Assembly (NCBI GenBank): GCA_029167225.1
Contig: JARFNK010000012.1
Location: 119,327 to 183,326, forward strand
Direction: 5' to 3'
Source: Sphingobium arseniciresistens
Lineage (GTDB): Bacteria > Pseudomonadota > Alphaproteobacteria > Sphingomonadales > Sphingomonadaceae
DNA: 64,000 nt
Shown: positions 1-8,382 of the stretch, piece by piece
How the letters are laid out: every line of letters starts with the position of its first letter
Numbering within the stretch: the stretch's first letter is position 1
Made by a program: the position numbers and the translations under genes
Notes under the pieces: model-generated
Databases searched by the model: none
Seen by the model: the letters and a program-made list of their open reading frames with translations, nothing else
What the model was told of the DNA's origin: nothing

Positions 1-472
1 AGATGGAACGCGGTGCAAGCGGAACGGTGACGCGATCGAACCCGTCCTCTCTGCGACGGCGAAAGCGTAAGGGAGCGGATGCGCCCAGCGAAATGCCCAC
101 GACATGGCCGAAGACCGGGCGATCGCGATGCCAGCCAATGCCGGCGCCAGGATCATATCGGATGAGCAATGCCTGGGCGAGGCTGCTGGGACGAAGGCCA
201 GCAAAAGCGGCGGCCTTTGCACGTACAGGCAGCAACCAGCCAGGGATGGGCTCGGCCGGCCCGAAGCGCGCATCATCAAAATCATAGCGCCATCCGAAGG
301 AAGAAGTCAGGCGCTTGCCGAGCCAGCCCTGGAAACGGAACGGCTCAAGCGCTGTCGCGTCAATTGCGGCGATCAGTCTCAATTCCTCCTCGCATGAAAT
401 GCGCTCTTCACGATAGGAAAGACCCGGGATTTTCGGGGGGCGAACAGATCGGGAAACAGGCTGGCCATTCAC
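1..472 (-). CDS. alkB: AlkB-like 2-oxoglutarate/Fe(II) dioxygenase, 3' end outside window
   Basis: Probable Fe(II)/2-oxoglutarate-dependent dioxygenase of the AlkB family, which repairs alkylated bases by oxidative demethylation. About 157 codons lie inside the window as one uninterrupted minus-strand frame, and the remainder runs off the left edge. The metal-binding HxD motif is visible as GWHRDRPVFG (His115, Asp117), preceded by IRYDPGAGI and followed by a VGISLG strand and an Arg-rich LRFRRRR stretch, as in the family's beta-helix core. The gene diverges from the flavoprotein gene that starts about 100 bp away. The GTG start at 472 is the best candidate seen, but no strong ribosome site supports it. 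Family assignment is firm; the substrate is not known. Confidence 0.85.
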   Translation of the reverse strand, partial: MNGQPVSRSVRPPKIPGLSYREERISCEEELRLIAAIDATALEPFRFQGWLGKRLTSSFGWRYDFDDARFGPAEPIPGWLLPVRAKAAAFAGLRPSSLAQALLIRYDPGAGIGWHRDRPVFGHVVGISLGASAPLRFRRRREDGFDRVTVPLAPRSI

Positions 473-575
473 GATGAGATTGGGAGGCTGGGCGCGATAC
501 GCAACCGCAAAGCGGATTTTTCGACAAAGCAGATGTCGGGATGGCACCAATATACCCTGTAAGCATTTCTACTCG

Positions 576-2222
576 ATGACCGCATCAGTAGCATTTGTCG
601 GGGCTGGACCGACTACCCTCTATACATTCAAGGCCTTGGTTGAGAAGGCAGAAGCTTCCGCAAGAATTACGATCTTTGAGCAACAGGCGCGCGCCGGTCT
701 CGGCACGCCGTATCGGCCGGGGTGGAACGATCCAGCAATGCTTTCGAACATTGCGAGCGTGGAAATCCCGCCGCTGTGCGAGACGCTTGTCTCCTGGCTC
801 GGACGTCAAAGCCGCAAGCGTCTTATTGCCTTGGGGATCGATCCCCGAGAAGTTGATGATCGCGCTTTCTACCCGCGCGTTGCATTGGGCCGATACTTTC
901 TCGACCAGTTCGACATGCTCGTGAGCGAGGCGCGCGCCAAGGGGTTGACTGTCGAAATTCGAACCGGCTGCCGCGTTCTCGACATGTCTGTCGATGGCCA
1001 TGGCGTACAGCTTGAGATCGAAGGGAAGGGCGAGGAAGCAGCCGACAATCGGTTCGACTTCGTCGTCATGGCGACCGGACATCAGTGGCCGGAAGATCCT
1101 GAAGCGCGGCCGGGCTACTTTCTCAGCCCGTGGCCAGCCTCAGCGCTCAAGCGAATAAACGCCGTCAATGTCGGCATTCGCGGGAGCTCCCTTACCGCGA
1201 TCGACGCGGTCGTCGCGCTGGCAACAGCGCACGGTTCCTTCATCGATGGCCGCGATGGCCGGGTTGAATATCGGATCGGGGCGGGTTCGGAAGGCCTCCG
1301 GCTGACCATGATGTCGCGAAAGGGGTTGCTGCCGGAAGCGGATTTCTACCATCCGATCCCCTATGAACCGCTGGCGATCTGTACAGAAGCGGCCATCGAA
1401 GCGCTGATCGCCGCGCAGCCGGACAATCTTCTTGAACAGGCCTACAGGTTGTTCAAGAAGGAGCTGGCGCATGCAGATCCCGTCTATGCCGACCATGTTG
1501 GGCTGGCGGGTCTGCCTCTCGAGGGTTTCGCGGAGCGCTTCTTTGCCGACCGCGCGCAAGCTGATCCCTTTGAATGGGCCGCCGCCAATCTCCAGGAGGC
1601 GCAAGCGAATTTCGAGAAGGAGATAACCGTCCCGTGGCGCTACGCCATCCTGCGCATGCACGAGGTACTGGCACTGGTCATCCCCCATCTCGACGAGGAG
1701 GCGCTGGACGCGTTCGCCAGAAATCTCAAGCCCGCCTTCGTCGATGAATATGCAAGCGTTCCCCACCTTTCCATCGAACGGCTTCTCGCGCTGCATCGGG
1801 CAGGACATCTCCATGTCCTTGGTCTTGGCGACAAATATCGCATAGAGACGCATGGGGCTGATCCCGGCGTCAACGTGATCATCGACGGCGAGGGGCGTCA
1901 TTACGACGTGTTCATCGACGCCACAGGGCAACGTCCGCTGGAGGCCGACGACTTTCCGTTTCCAACCCTTTTGGAGCAAGGGATCGTTCTTGACGCTCAA
2001 GATGCCGAAGAGGGGAGCACCAAGGGTATCTCCGTCGACGAGACATTCCATCCCGCCTCGCCCGATCCGCGCGCGCGCCAAATATATTGTCTGAGCCTTC
2101 CCTTCATCCTGGGACGCCATCCATTTGTACAGGGGATCACAAGTTCACATGAAATGGGTGGCATCGTGGGGGAGGAGCTCGCACGCCTGATCGCGACGCC
2201 CACGCAGGCTGAAGCGGCATGA
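576..2222 (+). CDS. FAD/NAD(P)-binding flavoprotein
   Basis: Large flavoprotein of 548 residues with an N-terminal dinucleotide-binding Rossmann motif (VAFVGAGPTTLYTF, residues 5-18) and a later ATGHQWP element, typical of FAD/NAD(P)-binding proteins of the pfam13454 type. These are probably oxidoreductases or monooxygenase-like enzymes in the cytoplasm. An in-frame ATG exists 34 codons upstream at 474, but the ATG at 576 sits directly before the Rossmann strand, where homologues normally begin, so it is preferred. The stop codon overlaps the start of the DUF1543 gene by four bases, so the two are translationally coupled. The substrate cannot be inferred. Confidence 0.8.
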   Translation: MTASVAFVGAGPTTLYTFKALVEKAEASARITIFEQQARAGLGTPYRPGWNDPAMLSNIASVEIPPLCETLVSWLGRQSRKRLIALGIDPREVDDRAFYPRVALGRYFLDQFDMLVSEARAKGLTVEIRTGCRVLDMSVDGHGVQLEIEGKGEEAADNRFDFVVMATGHQWPEDPEARPGYFLSPWPASALKRINAVNVGIRGSSLTAIDAVVALATAHGSFIDGRDGRVEYRIGAGSEGLRLTMMSRKGLLPEADFYHPIPYEPLAICTEAAIEALIAAQPDNLLEQAYRLFKKELAHADPVYADHVGLAGLPLEGFAERFFADRAQADPFEWAAANLQEAQANFEKEITVPWRYAILRMHEVLALVIPHLDEEALDAFARNLKPAFVDEYASVPHLSIERLLALHRAGHLHVLGLGDKYRIETHGADPGVNVIIDGEGRHYDVFIDATGQRPLEADDFPFPTLLEQGIVLDAQDAEEGSTKGISVDETFHPASPDPRARQIYCLSLPFILGRHPFVQGITSSHEMGGIVGEELARLIATPTQAEAA

Positions 2223-2719
2223 AGCTGTTCGCGATCTATATCGGCGGCGAGCATCACGCTGCGCATATCGAGGTTCATGACGTCCGCTTTGTCGTGGCGC
2301 CATCCCTCAAAGCGACGCACGCAGAACTCCGCCGACAATGGTGGGGAACGCCTGGCACGCTGCATATCGACTGTTGGGCAGAGATCGACCATGTCGACGG
2401 TTATGATGTCCGATTGCGGCCGGAGGTCTACAAGGGGAGGGAGCGACTCTTCTTCGTAAATCTTGGCGGATATGATCCGACGGATTTTGCCGAGCAGCAT
2501 CGCAACATGTTCGTCGTCGCCGAAAATGCGACGCAGGCCAAGGCGCGCGCGATGGCGACAATCTCCACATGGAAGGATGGCCATCGCGACGATCTTTACG
2601 ATGCTGAAAAAGCGTTCGCGCTTGATGCGGTCATCGGGGACAGACTTCACATCCACCTGGAGGCCACCGAACTGATGCGGCCACCAAAGTTCACCTGTCG
2701 TTATATCCCGCTAAAATAA
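2219..2719 (+). CDS. DUF1543 domain protein
   Basis: Protein of 166 residues matching the DUF1543 family: it begins MKLFAIYIGG followed by HHAAHIEVHDVRFVV, and later has an LFFVNLGGY strand. The family is soluble and of unknown function. The ATG overlaps the stop of the flavoprotein gene (ATGA), so the two genes form an operon and may act together. No signal peptide or membrane segment is visible. A strong inverted repeat lies 15 bp after the stop. Confidence 0.8.
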   Translation: MKLFAIYIGGEHHAAHIEVHDVRFVVAPSLKATHAELRRQWWGTPGTLHIDCWAEIDHVDGYDVRLRPEVYKGRERLFFVNLGGYDPTDFAEQHRNMFVVAENATQAKARAMATISTWKDGHRDDLYDAEKAFALDAVIGDRLHIHLEATELMRPPKFTCRYIPLK

Positions 2720-2733
2720 TGCAGAAACGAAAA

Positions 2734-2755
2734 CGCCGCCCTTTAAAGGGCGGCG
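2734..2755 (-). terminator. Perfect 11-bp inverted repeat with T-rich tail on the minus strand
   Basis: The arms CGCCGCCCTTT and AAAGGGCGGCG abut with no spacer. Read on the minus strand the hairpin is followed by TTTTCGTTT, which suits intrinsic termination of the CsbD-like gene. It lies between two converging genes and may also slow plus-strand transcription. Confidence 0.75.
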
Positions 2756-2777
2756 GATCGCTTAGCTAAGAAATATT

Positions 2778-2957
2778 CTACTTCTCGCCCGTGCCTGGTT
2801 CAGCAGTTTTGGGCGCCTTACCGTCTTCGATACGGCCCTCATTGCGCAGGTCACGGCCTTCTTGGGCCTTCTTCTGGCTCTCACGCGACTTGCCATGTTC
2901 GAAAGCCTCTTCCTTAATGTAGCCAGCGGCCTCTTTCGCTTTTCCTTCGATGCTCAT
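2778..2957 (-). CDS. CsbD-like small stress protein
   Basis: A 59-residue, highly charged, Lys/Glu-rich soluble protein that begins MSIEGKAKEAAGYIKEEA and ends in a Pro/Gly tail. The composition and the GKAKEAAG segment resemble CsbD-family general stress proteins, whose biochemical role is unknown. A good ribosome site (AGGAGAG) precedes the ATG. A perfect EcfG-type promoter (GGAAC-N16-CGTT) lies 30 bp upstream, which supports both the gene and its stress induction. A strong hairpin terminator follows it. The family match is by resemblance over a short sequence, so a stand-alone sphingomonad stress protein is the alternative. Confidence 0.75.
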   Translation of the reverse strand: MSIEGKAKEAAGYIKEEAFEHGKSRESQKKAQEGRDLRNEGRIEDGKAPKTAEPGTGEK

Positions 2958-2986
2958 CAGTCTCTCCTGTGTAATCCTACCATCAC

Positions 2987-3011
2987 AACGGACCGATCTA
3001 GCCCGTGTTCC
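2987..3011 (-). promoter_or_regulatory. EcfG-type promoter of the CsbD-like gene
   Basis: On the minus strand the sequence reads GGAAC, 16 bases, CGTT, which is the consensus for the alphaproteobacterial general-stress sigma factor EcfG. The -10 element ends 30 bp before the CsbD-like start codon. Confidence 0.8.
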
Positions 3012-3593
3012 CCCATTTTTTGAAAAGGTAACTGGTAGGCTTTGGTCATGCAGGATTGTGCATCGGTGTGAGACATGCGCGTCACGCGTATAAGTTTCCC
3101 GACGATGCGGCTAATCTTTCCTCAGAGCCAATTGTTGGCAAGCAAGATGTCCGAACCCTTAAGGCATCAAGACCAAGTTTGGTTATTCGGCTAAAGACCC
3201 AGCGTCGATCATTCTACCTCATGCCGTCTTGATCCCACGACAGCCTTTTTGCGTCCAGAGCTCTCTACCTTTAAGGCGTCGCATAGCATATGTTTCTCAT
3301 GGGCTCTGGCGCATTTGCTGGCCTGTGGCGGCCCCGTACGCCGCAGTGAACGTAGATTTTTGCCTTAATCGATGGTCATCCTGCCTTACGGATTCGCGCT
3401 CCTGCCAGGCAGCCATTGGCTCGCGGTGCGCTTTGCCACCGGGCAGCCCGGCTGGCCCTGGGGCGAGTTTCGAACATGACGATCGACTGCCGGCGAGGCT
3501 CATGCATTGACGGAAACCACAGTTGGGCAAATGCCGCGCTGGATACCCACCAGCGACATGCATGAGAAAACAGACTTGATCAGCTGGTCTTTG
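3012..3593. other. Intergenic stretch, no gene recognised
   Basis: Frames here are short and have no recognisable protein features or good ribosome sites. Base composition is somewhat lower in GC than the neighbouring genes. No RNA gene or repeat was recognised. Confidence 0.5.
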
Positions 3594-3618
3594 GGACCGT
3601 TTCCAAACGGGAATCGTT
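3594..3618 (+). promoter_or_regulatory. Candidate EcfG-type promoter (one mismatch)
   Basis: GGACC, 16 bases, CGTT, ending 30 bp before the ATG of the general-stress-protein-26-like gene. The spacing to the start codon matches the other EcfG-type sites in the window; the -35 box differs from GGAAC by one base. Confidence 0.5.
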
Positions 3619-3648
3619 GAATGGACGAGCAAGACAGGAGAGGCCGAA

Positions 3649-4110
3649 ATGTCAAAGAAGAACTTGAAGCAACTCGCGGAGAAAATGAAAGACATCGATT
3701 TCGCGATGTTATCCACGCATAGCCCGAGCGGGACGATCGGCGCGCGGCCGATGAGCAATAATCGCGACGTCGATTATGATGGCGACAGCTGGTTTTTCAC
3801 CAAGCAAGACACGCAGATGGTAGCGGACATTGAAAGGGACCCGCAGGTGGGCCTCAGCTTGCAGGGAAAGGCCGGTCTTTTGGGTATGCGCCCTTTCTTC
3901 ATCGCAATCGAGGGCCAGGCCGAACTGATCCGGGACAAGAGCGCTTTTGCCGAGCACTGGACCAAAGATCTCGATCGCTGGTTTGAACAAGGCGTGGATA
4001 CGCCGGGGCTGGTCCTCATCAACGTTCATGCAAAAAGTGCACATTACTGGGATGGGGAAGAAGAAGGCGAAGTTCTGATTGAGCGTGGGACCTTCGTGGG
4101 CGGGCCGTAA
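3649..4110 (+). CDS. Pyridoxamine 5'-phosphate oxidase-fold protein, general stress protein 26-like
   Basis: A 153-residue protein with the split-barrel flavin-binding fold of the general stress protein 26 group. Recognisable elements are DFAMLSTHSPSGTIGARPMS at the N-terminus, a WFFTKQDTQMVADIERDPQV segment, and a C-terminal SAHYWDGEEEGEV. Proteins of this group bind FMN or FAD in the cytoplasm, and their reaction is usually unknown. The start is well placed, with a possible EcfG-type promoter just upstream, in line with a stress role. It stands alone, followed by about 160 bp without a gene. Confidence 0.85.
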   Translation: MSKKNLKQLAEKMKDIDFAMLSTHSPSGTIGARPMSNNRDVDYDGDSWFFTKQDTQMVADIERDPQVGLSLQGKAGLLGMRPFFIAIEGQAELIRDKSAFAEHWTKDLDRWFEQGVDTPGLVLINVHAKSAHYWDGEEEGEVLIERGTFVGGP

Positions 4111-4274
4111 AACGGATTACATGACGGGATAAGGCGCGTCCGACGCTCTTATGGTTGCCAATATGCCGCATCCAGCGCCACCGTGCCTCCGAAAAAGCTA
4201 AGGCGCAGGAAAACTTTGTCCTTCGATTTGCCGAGATCATGACCGCGCGGGCGTCGGGTTAATTGCTTAGCCAA

Positions 4275-4676
4275 TCACGGGTCCTGAAAGCCGGTCGCGC
4301 GTAAGGCGAGCCTATGCTTGCGGGGATCCATGCTGAAGAAAAGGCCTCCGCTTGCCCGCCCGTGGCCCGGGACATAGTCGATCGTTGAGCCGCTCTGTTC
4401 GACCAGCGAGGAGCCGGACATCAATGTGCCCTCGATTTCGACCGCGACCGCCGTCCCGTTCGTTTGGTTTAGCGCGTCGAATGCCACCACATACCCACTA
4501 CCTGCCGAACTGATCGTGCCCACTCGGATCGCAATGGCAGGCGGGGTCGCCGCTCGCTCACGGATCGCTTCCCGGCCGATTACAAACACGACGCCGAGAA
4601 TAAGGAACAAGCCAGTCAAAGCCGCGAGCCATTCAAGCAAGGGTGTTTTGCCCTGCAGGGAATCCTCCTTTGCCAT
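4275..4676 (-). CDS. TIGR02588 family membrane-anchored protein
   Basis: A 133-residue protein with one N-terminal membrane segment (residues about 13-32, LLEWLAALTGLFLILGVVF) followed by a small extracytoplasmic beta-rich domain. It fits the TIGR02588 family, which is almost always found beside TIGR02587, as here. The start lies 2 bp after the stop of the upstream TIGR02587 gene, so the two are one transcript and probably one complex. The function of the pair is unknown. Confidence 0.75.
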   Translation of the reverse strand: MAKEDSLQGKTPLLEWLAALTGLFLILGVVFVIGREAIRERAATPPAIAIRVGTISSAGSGYVVAFDALNQTNGTAVAVEIEGTLMSGSSLVEQSGSTIDYVPGHGRASGGLFFSMDPRKHRLALRATGFQDP

Positions 4677-4678
4677 GC

Positions 4679-5512
4679 CTAAATCACCAGCCGGGCGATC
4701 GCGGCGCCGATGGCGGCGGGAAAGCCGAGAACGACCATGCTGCCGGCCAAAGCCTCAAGGTTCTGCCCATCAGTGCTGCCGAAGGTCCAGAGCACATAGA
4801 GGCTGACCAGCAATGCAATGCCGTAGCCCGGCACGCTAAAGGCAAAGAAAAGACGTCCGGTTCCATATCCTTCGGGTCGATTTTTTTGTCCTGACAGACC
4901 AATCGCAAAGACCAGCAGATGGAGCAACAGGAGTGAGGCCGCCATTAGCGCCAGACTGTGCCAGGGTGTCATTTTGAAGCCTATGAGGGACACCTCCTCG
5001 GTGGGCGCGACGTTGAAGGCAAGGAAAAGCGAACCGGCCAGCATCAGGAAGAGTTGGCCGCCATAGCCTTCAGCTCGCATTGCCTGATCCTCGGCCTTCT
5101 GGCTGTCACCGGTGCTCAGTTGCTTGCGTGCAAGCATTGCCCCGAAACTCGCCGGTACCGACTGGACGGCGACCATGCCCACCCACTCGTTCAAGGGCGT
5201 ATCGAAACGAAACAGGCCAAACAGTGCGAGGACCAATGCTGCCGCGATAATACCAACCGCATAGGCGGCAAGCGCATCAAGAAGATCTTCGGCCATGCTC
5301 CTCGTCGGTTCGAAACCGCCAAATCGCGAAAGCACGATCAGCACCCAGAAGTTGAGTGCCAGGAACAGGAGCAGCCGCAATGGATGGGTCGTAACGCCCA
5401 GCGACCACATTTCCATTGTCATCAGCAAAGGGAGGCCGAACAGGATGGCACCGCCAAAGGCCCGAGCGAGGCCCAGCGCATAGTCTCGATCAGCAGATGT
5501 CAACGCGGCCAT
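4679..5512 (-). CDS. TIGR02587 family integral membrane protein
   Basis: Polytopic inner-membrane protein of 277 residues with about seven hydrophobic segments, including GGAILFGLPLLMTMEMW near residue 20 and a C-terminal VVLGFPAAIGAAIARLVI. It matches the TIGR02587 family. It is the first gene of a two-gene unit with the TIGR02588 gene, separated by 2 bp. The function of the pair is not established. A weak AGGGATG ribosome site precedes the ATG. Confidence 0.75.
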   Translation of the reverse strand: MAALTSADRDYALGLARAFGGAILFGLPLLMTMEMWSLGVTTHPLRLLLFLALNFWVLIVLSRFGGFEPTRSMAEDLLDALAAYAVGIIAAALVLALFGLFRFDTPLNEWVGMVAVQSVPASFGAMLARKQLSTGDSQKAEDQAMRAEGYGGQLFLMLAGSLFLAFNVAPTEEVSLIGFKMTPWHSLALMAASLLLLHLLVFAIGLSGQKNRPEGYGTGRLFFAFSVPGYGIALLVSLYVLWTFGSTDGQNLEALAGSMVVLGFPAAIGAAIARLVI

Positions 5513-5589
5513 GACATCCCTGGCTCCACCCCCGGATGGTCATTACACATCGCGAGCAGCAGCGCAGATGAAATGCCGCGATCGGGCAT

Positions 5590-6429
5590 CTAAAGGCGCC
5601 CAAGCAGATCAGTCTTCTTGGCCGCAAATTCCTCTGTGCTCAAAATGCCCTTATTATGCAGATCCGCCAGACCCTCGAGCTTGGCGAAAATCACGTTATG
5701 GTCGTCTGGGGGTATCGCAGGGGGCTCAGGCGTTTTGGACAGCGGCTCACTTCCTGGCTTCGCTTCATGCCGCGGCGCTGAAACGTCAGCTTCATCGCCC
5801 CTCGGGAGATCGCCACCTGCTGGAACTGGGATACCCTCGGGCGACAGGACATGAAGGCTCTCGAGACGGATCGGCCCGTGTTGGCTTGTAAATGTTATGC
5901 TTTGGTCGGCACCCTGCTGCTGACCCAATCCGCTGATGCGGTGATCGGCTGTATCGTAAACTGTAGTGCGACCGCCAACCTTGATCGCGAGGCGACGCGT
6001 GTCTGGGAAGACAGCATAGTGCATATCATTCTGGGAACCTGTGGAACTCGGCTTACCGAGCGCGGCAGGCCACCTGCCAGTGTCACCAGCAAGTTGCGAG
6101 GTCGCATCGGCATGGGCATGCAGGCTCGTCTCACGATCCGCCAGCATGGCGAGATCCTGAGCGAGCGCTCCAACCTTAGCCTTGAGTCCATTGTTGAACA
6201 TGTCGCCTACCATCACCATACCGCCTCGCGACCACTGGCCCATGCCGCCCAGTTCGGGATGGTTGAACTGCGCCTGGGACCCACCTCCTGCAATCATCGC
6301 TTCAAGCAATATCCTGACCGCCTCGGGGCTGACTTCGTAGTGTGACGCGAAATCGGCGAGGGCGTGCTCGACCTCGGGCATAAAAGGCCTTGGTGCGGCC
6401 CTGCTCTGTTGCTGAAATTGGCTGTCCAT
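5590..6429 (-). CDS. SHOCT domain protein
   Basis: A protein of about 279 residues ending in a SHOCT motif (KLEGLADLHNKGILSTEEFAAKK). This short C-terminal domain is often found on oligomerising or membrane-associated proteins. The N-terminal half contains a conserved block, FNHPELGGMGQW followed by GDMFNNGLKAKV, shared by a family of alphaproteobacterial hypothetical proteins. The start at 6429 (MDSQF) is chosen because the 70 codons upstream in frame are low-complexity and unlike the family; a start at 6639 is possible. No signal peptide or membrane segment is seen. Function is unknown. Confidence 0.7.
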   Translation of the reverse strand: MDSQFQQQSRAAPRPFMPEVEHALADFASHYEVSPEAVRILLEAMIAGGGSQAQFNHPELGGMGQWSRGGMVMVGDMFNNGLKAKVGALAQDLAMLADRETSLHAHADATSQLAGDTGRWPAALGKPSSTGSQNDMHYAVFPDTRRLAIKVGGRTTVYDTADHRISGLGQQQGADQSITFTSQHGPIRLESLHVLSPEGIPVPAGGDLPRGDEADVSAPRHEAKPGSEPLSKTPEPPAIPPDDHNVIFAKLEGLADLHNKGILSTEEFAAKKTDLLGRL

Positions 6430-6672
6430 CCTGGTGGGACGAACGGAGGACACTTCGGTTCCTTGGCAGGGACGGCCTTGCGCGATCGCGATGCTTGGAA
6501 GCTGGGCCGCTGCCTTGTCGATTGCTCGAAACTGCCATGCAGCCTCTGATGTACCTCCACGCCGCGCGCAGGCGATCTCTTCTGAAATCGCCCGAGCATG
6601 CGCTGCGGGCTTGGAGCTGGCGCATGCCGGCCGCGGCACTTGATTCGATCGGCAGATCGCTGCTGCGGCCTA

Positions 6673-6680
6673 TACGTATA
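6673..6680 (+). promoter_or_regulatory. TACGTATA motif upstream of a small secreted protein gene
   Basis: The palindromic core TACGTATA occurs about 100 bp before the start at 6779. The same core lies about 108 bp before the gene at 12740 and about 93 bp before the gene at 13373. It may be a shared operator or promoter element; the regulator is unknown. Confidence 0.35.
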
Positions 6681-6778
6681 TCGAGGCTGGACCTGGGACC
6701 CGTACTCCAACGCTCGAAGAGAAGCTCTTCCCCTCGCTTTCCGAGTGGTCTTGTCAACTTTTATTCAAGGAGGAGAAT

Positions 6779-7135
6779 ATGATCAAGAAGTCACTCATGG
6801 TCGCGCTGGCCGGAATTTCGATGCTTGCTGCCGTTCCGGCGATGGCCCAGGGTATCGGACATAGCTTCTTCATGCGAGGCTCGATCGTCGATACGGGCGG
6901 CAAAGGCACCGTAGTCTGCATCGGGAAGGCTGATGGCGCCGAGGTCGGTCAGAAGCTCGAGGTCTATCGTGTTGTGACGCATCCCGGGCCCTCGAAAGGC
7001 GGTGCCCCGACCTATCATCGCCAGCTCATCGGTCATGTGACCATCGACCATATCTTCGATGATCATTTTGCCCATGTGACTGTCGCCGACGGCACGCCCG
7101 CAAAGCACGACATCGTCGAGCTTCGCAAGAACTGA
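6779..7135 (+). CDS. Small secreted protein of unknown function, metal-island associated
   Basis: A 118-residue protein with a clear Sec signal peptide (MIKKSLMVALAGISMLAAVP, cleavage after AMA-Q). The mature part begins QGIGHSFFMRG and contains conserved GTVVCIGKADGAEVGQKLEVY and FDDHFAHVTV segments, suggesting a small beta-rich periplasmic domain. A strong ribosome site (AAGGAGGAG) precedes the ATG. A decayed paralogue lies at 13910-14238, and both sit among copper genes, so a metal-related envelope role is likely but unproven. No known domain is recognised. Confidence 0.75.
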   Translation: MIKKSLMVALAGISMLAAVPAMAQGIGHSFFMRGSIVDTGGKGTVVCIGKADGAEVGQKLEVYRVVTHPGPSKGGAPTYHRQLIGHVTIDHIFDDHFAHVTVADGTPAKHDIVELRKN

Positions 7136-7289
7136 TCATGCCGCCGGTGACCGGCTGGCAAGAGCTGCCCGACGGCAAGAATGTTGGGCAGTGCGTCGGC
7201 CGGCAGGACGGCCGATAACAAGGCATTTGGGTCGCAGGAAACAGCTTGACCCTGGACCATGGTCTCAGTCGCATAATCGAGCGGATGTC

Positions 7290-7767
7290 ATGGGCAATTT
7301 CAAGATCGGCGAACTGGCTGCGGGTGCGGGAGTGGGCCGTGACGATCCGCTATTATGAGCGGATGGTTTTGTTGCATGCGCCCGAGCGAAACGCGGCGGG
7401 CTACAGCCTGTACAATCACACGGATCTCGAGCGCGTCAACTTCATCCGCTCGGCACAGGAACTCAGCTTCACCCTCGAGCAGGCACGGCAGCTGCTCGAC
7501 CTCAGGGCTTCGAACACCGGCAGTGCGCAAGCTGTGCTCGACATCACATGTGCCAAGATCAGCGACGCCGAGGCCAGGCTCAAGCGCCTGTCCGACATTC
7601 GCGAGGTGCTTCGGATGCTTGCCGACGAGTGCCTGGGCGAAGTGGCGGTTTCCGACTGCCCAATCCTCGCCTTCCTGACGCCAGGACGGAAAGACCAACG
7701 CCGAACAACAAAAGACGACGTGGCGCAGGAGGAACAATCACCATCAGCAAAAGGGATTCTATCATGA
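7290..7767 (+). pseudogene. MerR-family metal regulator disrupted by a frameshift in the HTH
   Basis: Starting at the ATG at 7290 the frame reads MGNFKIGELAAGAGVGRD, the start of a MerR DNA-binding helix, and then hits a stop. The canonical continuation TIRYYERMVLLHAPERNAAG is in another frame beginning near 7342 and runs to 7767. About two bases are missing (or one is extra) between Gly-Arg and Thr-Ile-Arg. The C-terminal part keeps a metal-loop pattern, a Cys pair (Cys-Leu-Gly-Glu-Val-Ala-Val-Ser-Asp-Cys) as in copper or cadmium MerR sensors. A translated version could begin upstream at 7246, but its first 30 residues would not form the HTH. A sequencing error is the alternative. Confidence 0.75.
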
Positions 7768-7985
7768 CGAGAGTGCTTACCATTGCCGCGATTGTTCCGG
7801 CGTTGTTTCTGGGAGCCTGCGTGACCACGCGACCCACCTCGGCACAGATCGAGGGCTGCCGGGCAATGGAGAATAATATGGGCCTTCAGACGCCTCACGA
7901 CCACAGTGAAATGAAGGGGCAGGGGCTCAATCCGATGAACCTGTCGCACGAGCGCTGTCAGCAGATTCTCCGCGACCCCAGTTGA
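7764..7985 (+). CDS. Small lipoprotein
   Basis: A 73-residue protein with a lipoprotein signal peptide ending in the lipobox LGAC (MTRVLTIAAIVPALFLGAC), so it is probably anchored in the envelope. The mature part carries two further Cys and a His/Met-containing stretch (TPHDHSEMKGQGLNPMN), compatible with binding of Cu or another soft metal. Its ATG overlaps the end of the disrupted merR frame. A hairpin terminator follows the stop by a few bases. No named family is recognised. Confidence 0.65.
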   Translation: MTRVLTIAAIVPALFLGACVTTRPTSAQIEGCRAMENNMGLQTPHDHSEMKGQGLNPMNLSHERCQQILRDPS

Positions 7986-7990
7986 GCTCG

Positions 7991-8020
7991 CCGGGCGGCG
8001 GTGCGCCGCCCGGAGGCTTT
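7991..8020 (+). terminator. Hairpin terminator after the small lipoprotein gene
   Basis: A perfect 10-bp stem (CCGGGCGGCG / CGCCGCCCGG) with a 3-base loop is followed by AGGCTTTT. It separates the merR/lipoprotein genes from the oxidoreductase run that starts at 8042. Confidence 0.7.
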
Positions 8021-8041
8021 TCCAGAGAGAAGGAACGAGCC

Positions 8042-8362
8042 ATGATCGGACACGCAAAAAATATTCTTCCGCTTGTCGGGGGAAGCCTGTTGCTGGGGCT
8101 TGCGCTTGCGGGCTGCGACCGCAAGAGCGATCAGACAGTGCCACCCGCGGCGAACAGCGTCGCTGCCGTGTCCGTCACGGCCGATACGGCGAATGGCGGC
8201 TATGCTGAATCTACCGATGCGATGGGCAACCAAGAGGCGATGGAGCGGCATCACCGTCAGGCCATAGATCATGAGGCGATGCGTTCGGGCGGTATGAACC
8301 AGACTGCGCCGGCAACGGACGCGGCGCCGGCGAATTCGGCGATGCCGATGAAGGATATGTAA
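8042..8362 (+). CDS. Met/His-containing small lipoprotein
   Basis: A 106-residue protein with a lipoprotein signal (LLLGLALAGC, Cys at residue 25). The mature part is disordered and Ala/Met/His-rich, with EAMERHHRQAIDHEAMRSGGMNQ and a terminal NSAMPMKDM. This composition is common in periplasmic Cu(I)-binding proteins. The ATG follows an AGAAGGA ribosome site. It is the first gene after the terminator at 7991 and lies 20 bp before the oxidoreductase fusion gene, so it probably leads that operon. Function is inferred only from composition and context. Confidence 0.6.
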   Translation: MIGHAKNILPLVGGSLLLGLALAGCDRKSDQTVPPAANSVAAVSVTADTANGGYAESTDAMGNQEAMERHHRQAIDHEAMRSGGMNQTAPATDAAPANSAMPMKDM

Positions 8363-8382
8363 GCGCGCAAAAGGGAACGAGA

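Noticed and set aside
1140-2120. Long minus-strand frame inside the flavoprotein gene
   Set aside because: It is antisense to a well-supported gene; long empty frames are common in GC-rich DNA.
3297-3758. 153-codon minus-strand frame overlapping the stress-protein-26-like gene
   Set aside because: No domain, no ribosome site, and it covers the candidate promoter and start of a real gene.
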